NCBI RefSeq assembly: GCF_024586455.1
Contig: NC_065921.1
Coordinates: 24,554,635 to 24,618,634 of the forward strand
Direction of reading: 5' to 3'
Length of the DNA stretch: 64,000 nucleotides
Origin: Bactrocera neohumeralis
Taxonomy: Eukaryota; Arthropoda; Insecta; Diptera; Tephritidae
A program made the translations under genes and the position numbers. Shown in pieces: positions 22,625 through 33,215 of the stretch (the stretch's first letter is position 1; each line of letters opens with the position of its first letter). Below the pieces are notes generated by a model. It saw only the letters and a program-made list of their open reading frames with translations, ran no database searches and was not told the origin of the DNA.

Positions 22625-23230
22625 TTCTTCTTCTTTATTGGCGTGGACACCACTTACGCGATTATAGCCGAGCTTACAACAGCGCGCCAGTCGTCCTTCC
22701 TTTTCAATGTTGGGCGCCAATTGGAGATTCAAAGTAAAGCCAGGTCCCTCTCCATCTCGTCTTTCCGACGGAGTGGAGGTCTTCCTCTTCCACTGTTTCC
22801 CCCGGCCCGTACTGCGTCAAATACTCTCAGAGCTGGAGTAGTTTCAACCATTCGGACATCATGACCTAGCCAGCGTATCCGCTGTCTTCTAATTCACTGA
22901 ACTATGTCAATGTCGTTGAACAATTCATCGTTCCATCGACTGTGGTATTCGCCGTTGGCAATGCGCAAAATCTTCCGCAGATACTTTCTCTCGAAAACTC
23001 GTAAGGCCGAATTAAGCTTCACAAACTCGTCCAGCATAATTGTTCAAACTTGTTGTAAGAGTCCCAAAGCGGGACATTCCGAAAACCTCTCGCACTTTGA
23101 CTGCATTCTTGATAACAGCGCATATACCACCGAGGAATATGTGAGTGGGGCGGGGCCGCTAGAAAAGAGACGCGGTGAGCTTCTTCTTGGATGGATCGGA
23201 GCTCACGACACATGGTTGGCGGAGAAGTCT
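22625..23230 (-). mobile_element. RTE-type retrotransposon 3' end, inserted in the large intron
   Basis: The minus strand reads, 5' to 3', LDEFVKLNSALRVFERKYLR, then KILRIANGEYHSRWNDELFN, then RIRWLGHDVRMVETTPALRV and GRGRPPLRRKDEMERD, ending in a GAAGAAGAAG tail. This is the C-terminal end of an insect RTE-clade ORF with its short 3' repeat tail (family knowledge). At least two stops interrupt it. It is 5'-truncated and antisense to the host gene. A shorter scrap of the same 3' end is at 60.7 kb. Confidence 0.8.
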
Positions 23231-23269
23231 CCTATTGGGAGCTCTCAATCTCACTAGCAAACACATCAA

Positions 23270-23460
23270 GCTAAATCCATATTCAACTTTTCTAGATGCC
23301 TGGTCACAGCGGAATGGCCGGAAACTGTAAAGCCGATGAACTCGCTAGAAGGGGCACGTGTAGACCAATTAGCATGTGAACGTATCGTACATTCGGTTGC
23401 AAGTCTTGGAATGCCTTCTGGCCAAGATTGGACCATAAAACTGAACTTCTAGATTTTGGA
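23270..23460 (+). mobile_element. non-LTR RNase H fragment
   Basis: The plus strand reads MPGHSGMAGNCKADELARRG and then TCRPISM followed by a stop. This matches the C-terminal RNase H motif (PGHxGxxGNxxADxLA) of I/R1/LOA-like non-LTR elements, including the conserved His and Asp (family knowledge). Only this motif and a short tail are recognisable. It abuts the antisense RTE end, showing layered insertions in the intron. Confidence 0.7.
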
Positions 23461-26089
23461 GAACGGAACTTTTTCAAAGTTGCCTAGAGGAAGTTGTGGT
23501 GGACACATCTATCCACTTTCTCCCCTACTGTCCAGTTTACGTCACACTAAGGTTGAAGCATCTCGGTCGCTATACGAACCTAGCGAATTTGCTGGAATTG
23601 ATATGAGGCACTTCAATAAATTTTTTACAGGATCTAAGCGTTTTGTCCATATGCGACGATATTTTCTATCCTATACCTATGAGTTCTGTTCATCAGCTGT
23701 CCAAGTGGTATTATTAGTAATCTATCTATCTAAGAACTCTAAAGGCGATCTGAGTAATAATCGGAAGCTCATATAGAAGCTGACTTTAACCTCCAAATCG
23801 CGCTTACGTTACCGTAAACGTGTCGAAAATTGCTGAGACCACACAGAAGAGGCCAAAGGGTTCGATATTTCTGTTAAATTGACAGTCACCATAAATTGTA
23901 TATTGCTTAACTGGTCAGTTAGCCCTTCTGTTGGTCTTCCGTTAATATCTTGGAGAGTCCATTCACTATCCACTTATTTTTTCGCCCAACGGCTGTAGTT
24001 CATGCGACCCGCCCAGCCAAGCAACGCAGCCAACTGAACCGTTTGTAATTAGGGCCGTTCAATGTACGCCCGCTGTCGGCGAGATAATTTCGTTGAGGCT
24101 GATCTTCTGACACCGCCCCCGCCACCGCGCCGCCGACCAGCACATGCATAAGCGCACTGAGAAAGCTTTACCAATTAATTCCAAACAATTCGTAGCAGCC
24201 AAAAGCACGGCAGGGTGGAAGAGAAGAGGATAACGAACGAAGGATTGTGTATGCCGGGAATATCAAGTGAAAATTGATGGTTGCGGCAAAGCAACTGTGG
24301 GAACTTGAGAACAATAGAATAGTGTCGGCACAAAAAAAAGTGTGGCACAGCAATTAAGATTACGAATGGCAAGCAAAAAGAGGACGAAACAAGAAAACCA
24401 GCATTGCAAGGCGTTGGCATCGCCAGGGTGCTGGATATTTGCAAATCATCGCGCGGCCATTGAATGCTTACTTGCCACTTTGGGACGTCAATTTGCGAAG
24501 CGGCGCTGCAATTATTACTTGTGTTGCCATGAAATCGAGATGCGCTTGGTTCTTCCACATACAAAGGCGTGGGAACGTTTGCCAAGCGCCTTCATAAGGA
24601 TTACACGAGCCGACTCAAATATATGTATATGAGTTTATCTCCAGTTCTTTTTTGATTGGAAAATTTCGCCGCTTGGCGACAACAACAACAAGGTGAGGAG
24701 CACCAACTGTATCACTGTCTGCTGAACTATGCAAACAATTCAACAGCTGACTGCCGGTCTGCACCCTGTGCGCCCTGCAGCCGCACACGCAAGCCCTCTG
24801 ATGAGCCACCCGCCTGCCTACCTCCGGCTTTCGGCGCACTGCCGTTGATTGCTGTTGAGGCTGCCAGCATGTTTTGTGCTTTAATTATGCTTCGTCTGAA
24901 ATTTGGGTCAAGGTGTGCCAAAGAGTTCAGTAAGCTGGCGCGCGTGTCGCGCTGGCGCTGGCGTGGGCATGGTGAATGCGTGTGAAGCTTCTCGAGGAAG
25001 AATGGCAAGGGCATATACTTGCTGATGTAGTGCAGTTGGCGGTAGGCTCTTGACTGTTCAGCTGCTTTATTAAAGCCATTTGCACTCAGCTCGACCTGCT
25101 CGCTCGATTCTTCGGTGGCATGGAAAATTCTGCGAAAAAAGCTGCTGTTGTTGTTGTTGCATGCGGCTTTGTTTGTTTATTGTGTTCCGCAGGCGCATGC
25201 TGAGCTGTGCGAAATGGCGCTATCGAATTTCGTGGAAATTGCGAGCTGACAAGTTGGTTGGAACGCGGGCATAATGGGTGGTTCAGAAGCAGACTTCTAA
25301 ATGAAAAAATATTTTTTTGTTCTAAATTTGAGAAAGAATTAAAATAATAGTAAACGGTGTTCTTTATTCATAACGAAAAATAAAAAAAATATAATATAAA
25401 AAAAAATTAAATTAAAAAGAATTCTAAAAACATATAAAATATTAAAAAATGTAAAGAATTAAAAAAAGAATTATAAAAAATTTATAAAAAAAAAAAATTT
25501 TTAAAATTGAAAGAATCAAAAAAATAGTTTAAAAAAAATAAACTAAAAAAAATAAAAAATCTAAAAAAAAAAAAAAATAAAAAAATCTAAAAAAAAATTA
25601 AAAACAATAAAAATAAAAAATTAAAAAAATTTTAAATTGTAAAAAGTATCAACTCTTTCGAAAACTCTTAACATTGTTCACTTTTTACGTACTAAAAACT
25701 GCACTCACCCATCTTCGCTTTTAAAAATTACAAAAATAGTGTAAAAATACAAAAAAATGCATCATGACCACCCTGTATTTGAACAAAACTGCACTTTTCG
25801 CGCTCGTGTGCGCTTGCGGCACTTGCATTATTTTCAAATATGTGAGCGCACAACTATCGAATGCGAATTGAACTGTTCACGATTCATATTAATGGGTAAT
25901 TTAGTGAAAATTCACTCTGCGCTCTGCTTTTGTTATGGACAAGCGTATTGTTTGAATGCTGTAGGGTGAATCAAACAATTATTTCAGATCGTGTTAACGG
26001 TAATTGTTGAGTATTTTCAAAGTTTTCTCATATGAAAAATATATTATATCAAAAGTAATGGAGCGAAAATGAGGCCTCAATGAAAATTA
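23461..26089 (+). other. intron DNA with a GC-richer block
   Basis: From about 23990 to 25275 the DNA is less AT-rich and non-repetitive, and frames up to 136 codons exist on both strands (for example 24175-24585 minus and 24656-24985 plus). They overlap, lack recognisable domains and have no splice support, so they are not called. The block could hold intronic regulatory DNA. Confidence 0.35.
25290..25650. repeat. A-rich low-complexity tract
   Basis: Some 360 bp made almost only of A runs broken by T (AAAAAATTAAAAAA-type), within the large intron. Confidence 0.7.
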
Positions 26090-26265
26090 AAAACAAGAAA
26101 AAAGCTTAACTTCGGCTGCACCTAGTATACCCTTCACAGGTGCATTTCTTTTAGTAACTATGTGTTCAGTTTATATGGAAGCTATATGCTATAGTAATTC
26201 GATCTGAACAATTTCGTCAGAGATTAAATTCTTGCCTTAGAAAATAACCTGTGCCTAGAGGCTTG
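26090..26265 (+). mobile_element. truncated DINE-1-like Helitron, 5' end plus one unit
   Basis: It starts AACTTCGGCTGCACCTAGTA, then TACCCTTCACAGGTGCATTT, the head expected for these Helitrons (family knowledge). One GAAGCTATATGCTATAG unit follows before homology is lost. Non-coding, inside the large intron. Confidence 0.65.
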
Positions 26266-27913
26266 AAAAGTTTTGGTCTCCCTGATAAATTTCTGGATCC
26301 TGTTGCATACTATCGCGACGATGTGTTCCCTATTCGGAAATATAGATCTACGGGCCTGATTCCACATTGCAAACTGCTAGGCTATTCAGCCTTCTAAGCA
26401 TTTTTGTAACAAAAGCAAGCTGAGATCGCTTTAAGTGCCGCTTGACTATTGCTGAAAATGACAATACTTTCATTGCGATAGTTGCATTGGAGACTTATTT
26501 TATTTATTTGCAGAAAAAGCTTCAGCAAGGAAATGCTTGGAAACATCCTTTAGGTATGGTAGGTTAGGTACCATGTGATAGTACTATCTCTTAGCAGTGT
26601 GTTAAGCATAGAGTTACTCCATTCGCCCAACTGCCGAGGGTAATTTTGAACTCCTTTGTGAAGTTTACGCCTTTTGTTGTTCTTCGAATGAATATGTAGT
26701 GATGTCTTTTTACTTAAGGCCTTTATTTGTTGGATGAAGAGTCCCTTCCCTCTTTCATATGCTTCTGCTGTAATATAAAGCATTGTATATTTTGCTTTTT
26801 GATAGCTATCTGGCCTATCTCAAGAGGACAGTGCCTGGAGTTCAAAAGTGGTTAACTTACGTCAACATTAAATGAAAAAGACCATATTCGAATAGCGGTG
26901 AGCTGGCATAAACAGCGTACATGCCGCAATTGAAGGTCAGGAAGGGTAGAATTGGCAGGGAATCATACGCTATAAGTTGCCCCTCTCGTAATTCGGAACT
27001 GTACTCTCAGATGTTGGACCGTCCGAAGAAAACAATCACTTATTAGTGGTTAGCTTCGGGGCTTAATAAAACCCTCAATTGAATGCAAGAATAATGTACT
27101 TCGTTTTACTGGACCACAAACGTATTTGTAGCTCCTCAAAAAGCAAACGAATACAAATACGATTTTTTTAAGTTAAAAATAACGTCAGGAGTTAAATAAC
27201 TTGCGCAACTAACCTTCAGTCTTATATGATCTGCCGAACTCGATACTTTCGATTCCACAAATCTTGTCTAATGAGTTATCCGTAGGTTACAAGGTTTCTA
27301 CCTCATCACCTACCAAAACTGGTAGTTAGTTTGAAAACTTAAAGCGCAAAGGGAGTAAGTTTAGCTAGAGATTCCGAAGTTTAAAGAGACATCGTATTAA
27401 ACGAAAAAAAATACATAATTTCGAGCAATTGTTATAATTATTGACCTTTATTCGTTGGAGGTTCGTGAGGAAGCCCAAAATTTGGCATAAAATGGAAGTT
27501 AAAAATATGATAGTCAATGAAGATGTTGTGGAAAACGAAGGACTGTAATAAAATAGGGTTTGGGTGATGAAGGTTGAGGCAATATATATTATACGAAGCT
27601 GTTGGATAGTTTCGGTATTAATTTGAGATTAAACATTGGGAAACCAAAAAAAGGTTTTGACTCTTCTCGAAGACATATGAATGTTGATGCGTTTTAAAAC
27701 TAGAGTAAAATTTCTACTATTTAAGGTATGAACTGATGAGTTCAGATTCAATCTTTAGAGTATTGAAATTTTGTAGATACTTCTTGTTTGAAGATTTTAG
27801 GGCATTTAGTTATAATGTAAGTTTATGAATAGATTTAAGACCGAGTTACAAATATTATATAAAACTCCACCGCTATATAAATATATATAAACTATATTTC
27901 TCTCTCTTTCCAG
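26266..27913 (+). other. remainder of the large intron
   Basis: AT-rich sequence with a short antisense frame at 26550-26783 that is not supported. The intron ends in a good pyrimidine tract (TTTCTCTCTCTTTCCAG) at 27897-27913. Confidence 0.4.
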
Positions 27914-27992
27914 CCATCATCGCCACAAAAAGCGACGTCGACATAAAAAACCAAAAATCCTAGTGCAGGATCTGGAAACGCGCATTGTCAAG
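27914..27992 (+). CDS. coding exon 4 of the long form, Arg/His/Lys-rich
   Basis: After TTCTCTCTCTTTCCAG the exon continues the frame of exon 3 (two bases carried) as RHHRHKKRRRHKKPK and then ILVQDLETRIVK, ending AAG|GTATAG in phase 0. Joined to exon 3 it makes an almost unbroken run of about 24 basic or His residues just before the membrane helix. Such a run would hold the N-terminal part in the cytoplasm (positive-inside rule, general knowledge). Phase fit across a 5.9 kb intron and the matching composition support it. Confidence 0.8.
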
Positions 27993-28116
27993 GTATAGAG
28001 AGGCAAATAAAAAATTAACAATAAATAAAAACTAAAAAGAAAATTTTGCCTTTTTCTTCTTTTTTCTCTCTCCTTACTCTCTTCTTCTTTACCCGCCTTC
28101 ATTTGTCGGCGCAAAG

Positions 28117-28246
28117 GTCGTCGATCCCGATGACCTGTCGCAGCGGGCGCGCTGCACAATCGTTGTGACAGCGTGTCTGCTGCTGGTCATGTGCCTCATG
28201 TTGGTCGGCGTGACGCTGCGCATGGCGCCCCTCATCGATGACATGG
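28117..28246 (+). CDS. coding exon 5 of the long form: single transmembrane helix
   Basis: A 124 nt intron with a long pyrimidine-rich end (TTTTTTCTCTCTCC and onward) stops at GGCGCAAAG. The exon starts VVDPDDLSQRARC and then has a hydrophobic helix TIVVTACLLLVMCLMLVGV (about residues 924-942), followed by TLRMAPLIDDM. With the basic side N-terminal, a single-pass protein with a cytoplasmic N-terminus is predicted. It ends GACATGG|GTAAGT, leaving one base. The next exon is uncertain (see 28616). Retaining the intron would add about 18 residues before a stop. Confidence 0.8.
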
Positions 28247-28615
28247 GTAAGTGCGAAGTTTTAGTTGATTTTTCGTATAAGACTAATGCTAATTAGGAAG
28301 CAAATTTCGATTTTTTCAATTCCGTTATGATTCTTATTACTATTTTTAAATATATATATATGTGTATACGAACGTCTTAAGCGCTCTTCTCTTCTACTGC
28401 TACCCCTGTGTTGGCTTTGACTTTTTTCCATTATTAAACTTTGAATTATATTATTACATAAAGACCAAGAAGATATGAAAAGAAGAAAGAAAAGAATATG
28501 TCTTACGCATTCGAGCCAAGTACTTAGCGAGTACTTGTAAAACAACAATAAAAAATATAGAAATGATTTAATATATAAAAACTGTATTATATTATATATG
28601 TGTATGCATCTGTAG

Positions 28616-28695
28616 AGCACCAACTTAGTCTTTGGCTGCCGACAACCAAACCCTTCCGAACTTGCGCCCACATTAGCTACGGACATATGGTTTAA
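28616..28695 (+). CDS. possible terminal exon of the long form (tentative)
   Basis: After GTATGCATCTGTAG the carried base gives a frame reading EHQLSLWLPTTKPFRTCAHI, then SYGHMV and TAA. AATAAA overlaps the stop (28695-28700) and more A-rich signals follow. The 80 bp are much less AT-rich than their surroundings, which favours a functional segment, and the splice phase fits. The acceptor is weak and 26 open codons can occur by chance. The true next exon may instead lie beyond this window. Confidence 0.3.
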
Positions 28696-28699
28696 ATAA

Positions 28700-29055
28700 A
28701 AGAAATTATGATATAATAAAAGCAATTACAATAATAAAAACATAATTATAGTAATAAAATAGTAATTCTTAGAAAATAATTAAATAAAACAAAAAAAGTT
28801 CCAAAAATAATAGTTATTCTACAATTGTATACTAAAATATAAAAAAACAATAAAAATTGATTATTATAAAATAATTGGAATTTATAATTATAAAAAAAAA
28901 AAAATAAATAAATAAAAAAAGTTTAACTAAAAAATTAAATTAATTAATTTTAATTGAAAAATTAAAATAAATAATTAAATTTAAATTAATTAACAATAAA
29001 TTAATTAAAAAAATTAAGCTTTATAAAAAAATTAAAAATAAATAAGAAATGGCAT
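28700..29055. repeat. AT-rich low-complexity tract
   Basis: A stretch of AATAAA/ATTAAT-type low complexity with no recognisable feature. Confidence 0.6.
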
Positions 29056-29469
29056 TTCATATTCTTGCAGTTGTCAAGAATCAAAGCCAATTCCGAATTC
29101 CCACATTTTCCAAATCCATCCAAATTCACAAATTTTCGGCATTAAACTATAATATATCCAAAATTACACGTTCAATTAATTTTGATAAGATATCTTGCTT
29201 ATGACCATACGCTATAAACCCATAGGAGATAGGGGTAGTATTGAGCCGATTTTTCCAATATTATTAAGAGAAAAGAATGTCTTTGATTGACATAAAAGAG
29301 TAAAGTCGATTGAATGTTTGAAAATCCCCATATTAATTATATGGGGTCTAAAGCAAGTTTTCATCTGATTTTATAAGGCAATAAGGGAAGGAAATAAGGA
29401 AAACAAAAAATGTTAAACTGATTTATCCATCTGATTCAGCACATCTTTGACAAGCAGGCACAGTATACT

Positions 29470-30349
29470 CCTATCAATCCGGTGTGCTTGATTAAAGTTT
29501 CGCAATATGAAGTGCGGTCCACTTACTTGGTCTCTGAAGTCTTGAATAATTTTAGTCCGATTGCACATTTTAAAGTCGCTTTTCGCGAATTCGAGATCAC
29601 GCGATTCAATTGCAGGCGCAAATTGTTGGTTATCTTGGCGCGATAATAGTCGACATTGACGGTTACGTTCTCACTGGCATCATTTTTGAAGAAATATGGA
29701 GCGATGATTCCACCGGCTCACAAGCCGTTGTTTTTTCTGGATGAAATGGTAGCTCTTGAATATCTTCAACTTGCTCTTCATCCCAAATGCGGGAGTTTTG
29801 CTTGCTTTTATACCCATTAAGTCAGAAATCACTTCACTGAACAAACGTCGGATCTTTTTGGAACATACCATAAGCAAAGCAACATCGCTCAGGAAGGGCG
29901 AGCGGCTTCTTTTCTGGCACAACCTGTATTTTGTACGCTTTCAATTTAAGATCTCGACGTAAACTGCACCAAGATATTCCATGCATTAGTACGAGTAGCT
30001 GCTAACGGTGTTGAATCGACTTTCCACCGTATTTGTGTGCACTCTCAGCTACGGTTTCTTCGGTTGAATATTATCCAATAATGAATGTCGGGACTCAAGA
30101 TGCGTGATGGTGTTGTGCATAGTAGCCTCAGTAGGCCGATTATGTTGACCATAAGTGGGGCGTAATACGTTCTTTACAGATCGTAGATTTTCGTAATAAA
30201 GTTGAACGATTTGTAAACGTTGTTCAGGCGTAAGTCTTTCCATGATAAAATGCCAAACAATACTGAACAAAAATAACATGACAGCTTGACATAACTCAGG
30301 AGTGTTCTGTTAAAGGCTATTGAAAAAATACCTCTACTTGCATCACCCG
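29470..30349 (-). pseudogene. Tc1/mariner-superfamily transposase pseudogene, near full-length extent
   Basis: On the minus strand, 30243 down to about 30049 is open: MERLTPEQRLQIVQLYYENL, then TYGQHNRPTEATMHNTITHL, the N-terminal DNA-binding region of this family. Downstream, frameshifted scraps continue, among them KVQVVPEKKPLALPERC-like sequence near 29925-29880 and the complement of a GSIIAPYFFKNDA-like segment at about 29710-29680, just before the DDD core (family knowledge). The outer end CGGGTGAT is kept in inverse at 30342-30349. The 3' end was not found. Many stops; dead. Confidence 0.75.
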
Positions 30350-31589
30350 ATAATATGAAATGAATATCGAAGAAAATTTAAATTCAAATATAATTAAGTT
30401 TATGAATAAAAACTAAAATGTATAAAAAATGTAATAAGATATTTTAAATGTTTAATCATAAATGTATAAAAATAATAATAAATAAGAATATTTATAAAAA
30501 ATAAAAAATACTACAAAAATTAAAATATTAAGAGAAATAAAATAAAGAATAATAAATAATTGCAAATAAATACCGAACTCATATGTCTGTTTGCTTTGTG
30601 GGTGTTCATCCTCAAAATGTACACTTTCGTTTCACGGTCAGTTGGCATTTAACAAAATGCGAAATACTTATTCAAAAAAAAAATAGTAATAATAAACAAA
30701 ATCGCACTCAGATTAGAAACAAAATATTATATCAAAATATATTCAACCATAAACAGTACATAATAATACCGTTAGCGAGAAAGCAAAAATTTTCAATGTA
30801 GAAAGCGTTCCACGTTACGTCTGGATACGTTGCGTTATGTTGTGTTATGTTGCGTTACATTTTGCTACATTGTCTTACATAACATTAATGCGTTTCTGTA
30901 TTATACTGTTATTTGTCAAACGAAGTAATCATTATTCAGTCATTTTGTAATTAATTGTGCAGTCACTTAAACTTCATTCATATGTAATCCCTCATAGTTG
31001 CCACCACCACAAAAGTAGTTAAGTGAAATTTTTGTAATAATTTTAGTTTTTCACTCATTAAAAATCTAGCTGTTTTCCCAGAACACGCGCCTTTATTCAC
31101 TAACTGTAACTCACAACCACTTTCGAAACCAAACAAAAAAAAAGATTGTAAAAAGTTTAGCTTTTCTAAAACCCAAAATGCACTCTATTAACATACACTC
31201 GTGCCCACTACTCTACCCCACCATCCTCTCTTAAGCTAATTTAGTTAAATTAGATTTACTTAAAGAAAAAAAAAAATACAAAAAACACAAAATTCCTATC
31301 AATGTGACTTTAAGAATCTAATTTCATGTTTGTTGTTTTGATTTGTTTTGTGTATATTCTCGAACTTCGACCGTACGAACAATAATTACAAACTACCAAA
31401 CCAAATTAGACATGCAAAATAACTGTAAGTACACAAATTTTATTACTAAGCTCTTTAAAATATACTACTACATATTCTCTTATACAATAAATACAATAAA
31501 AATATATTTTAAAACATTTTATTAAATCACAAACATCAAATAAGGGAATGTACACTGAGAAAAAAAGTTTAACTGAAATAAATTCAACG
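30350..31589. other. AT-rich DNA, nothing coding recognised
   Basis: Mostly AT-rich, with short chance frames (30583-30801, 31343-31525). It includes the 10 bp minisatellite listed separately. Confidence 0.35.
30821..30880 (+). repeat. 10 bp minisatellite, six units
   Basis: Units CTGGATACGT, TGCGTTATGT, TGTGTTATGT, TGCGTTACAT, TTTGCTACAT and TGTCTTACAT follow each other without gaps, consensus TGYGTTAYRT. Confidence 0.75.
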
Positions 31590-33215
31590 AAAAGCTCCGA
31601 AGATGTATTGAGAAGCTTTTGAAGCTTTTAAATTTTTATTCACACTATTAACATGAACTTAATAAAATAACAAAAAAGCGAAAGCTTTAAGCTTTCTTAA
31701 AAGCTTTTAGGTTACACATTGCTATGAAAGTTTACAATTATACGCGGACCCATTAAAAACTTAATCTTCATTTATAATAAAATGAATAAGGAAAAGCTTT
31801 AAGCTTTCTTAAAAGCTTTTAGGATTACACATTGCTACGAAAATTTATAATTATACGCGGACCCATAAAAAAGGTTTAAATACAATAAATTAAAATGCAA
31901 AAGCTTTAAGCTTTTTTAAAAGCTTTCGGGGATATATAAAAATCTGCAGTTAAATTTTTACTACTATAACCGGTTATAGTTATACGCTGATATAAAAGCC
32001 AGGAAACAATTACCTTTTAATTTAAACATTCAAAAGCTTTCTTTGGAAAGCTTTTATGGGTTCTAAGTAATTTTAACCACCTATAACATACATACTAACC
32101 GATATGTTACTAAATTAGTCAGAAAAAAATTAAACATTATTATCGTTGTCATAATTATACCATATTGAAAAGCTGACTGGGTTATTCTCTGTAGTCCTAA
32201 GTGAGCTGATACAAAAGTCATACACTTAAGTGTTACAAAGTTATACTCTTATCCAAGTTTCCTTTTAAAATGGAAGAATTGTAGCTTTTCAATGAAAAGC
32301 TCATCAGCACATTCCACAAAGCTTTTATTTGTACATACATTTAATATGTTCCCTAGAAATAATGTTAGCATTACACTTGGGTTCACGAATTTGTTTGCAT
32401 TCAAAAGCTTTCAAATTTGTTACATACATATATGTAGCTTATAATAAATAAGCTTTTATATTGGAGTATTTAGCTAATATTGAAGAAATTACTAATGGCA
32501 TTTGTAATTTTTTTCTCAAATCCACAGAGCTTTTCTTTTTATAAAGCATATTGCGCCAAGCTTTTATATAACAATTTCTCGAAGCATCTATGACATGTGT
32601 CCCTTTCGAAAGTTTTCAAACGGACGTCTGTATATGCATAAGCTTTTATTGAAACATAGTTACTTTGCTGCTAAGCTAATAGTTGCGTGTAGATATGAAT
32701 GAAAACCTAAAGCTTGCGAAGAGAATTTTTATTTTTCATAAAGTTGAAACATTTTAAATTTTTAATGAGGTCATTTTACAGGTCAAGTCATGATGGCTAC
32801 CGGCTTCTGGCACTTTATTGTGTAGTAAAAGGGTTGTTTATATTTTAAAATGAAACGAAAGTGCTATTTAAGCTTTTTTGGTCTAAGTTATAAGTATTCC
32901 TTAAGAAGTACAAAAGTGTAAAGAGAAAGCTATAAATATAATTCTTTCCAAAAACCAATTTACTCTCGTTACTTTAACTTAATATATATCTATGCCGTTA
33001 ATTATTTGTGCTCCAAACATAGCTTTAACAGCAAAACCTTCAAATATATGAAGCGTCAAACCAAAAAGTTTAAAGCAAAAATCAAAAGCAATAACCATCA
33101 CCTTATGTTAAACTTTAAAGCTTTGAAGTTTTTCACCGACTTCAAAAGCTTTTTACCAATATAAAAAGCTTTTCACCGCCAAAAGCTTTTTACCGACTTA
33201 AAAAGCTTTTAAAAG
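31590..33215. repeat. domain packed with AAGCTTTT / AAAAGCTTTT palindromes
   Basis: Roughly 25-30 AAGCTTT-type motifs lie in 1.6 kb. They include clusters such as AAAGCTTTAAGCTTTCTTAA at 31681 and 31793 and a similar block at 31900 (about 110 bp period, sharing TTATACGCGGACCCAT), and at the right edge AAAAGCTTTT at about 33144, 33162, 33178 and 33198. Elsewhere in the window the motif is rare. No coding. It looks like a degenerate satellite or a decayed tandem array. Confidence 0.7.

Noticed and set aside
24175..24985. Frames of 96-136 codons in the GC-richer intron block
   Set aside because: No domain, no upstream or downstream splice consistency with the host gene, and both strands are open.
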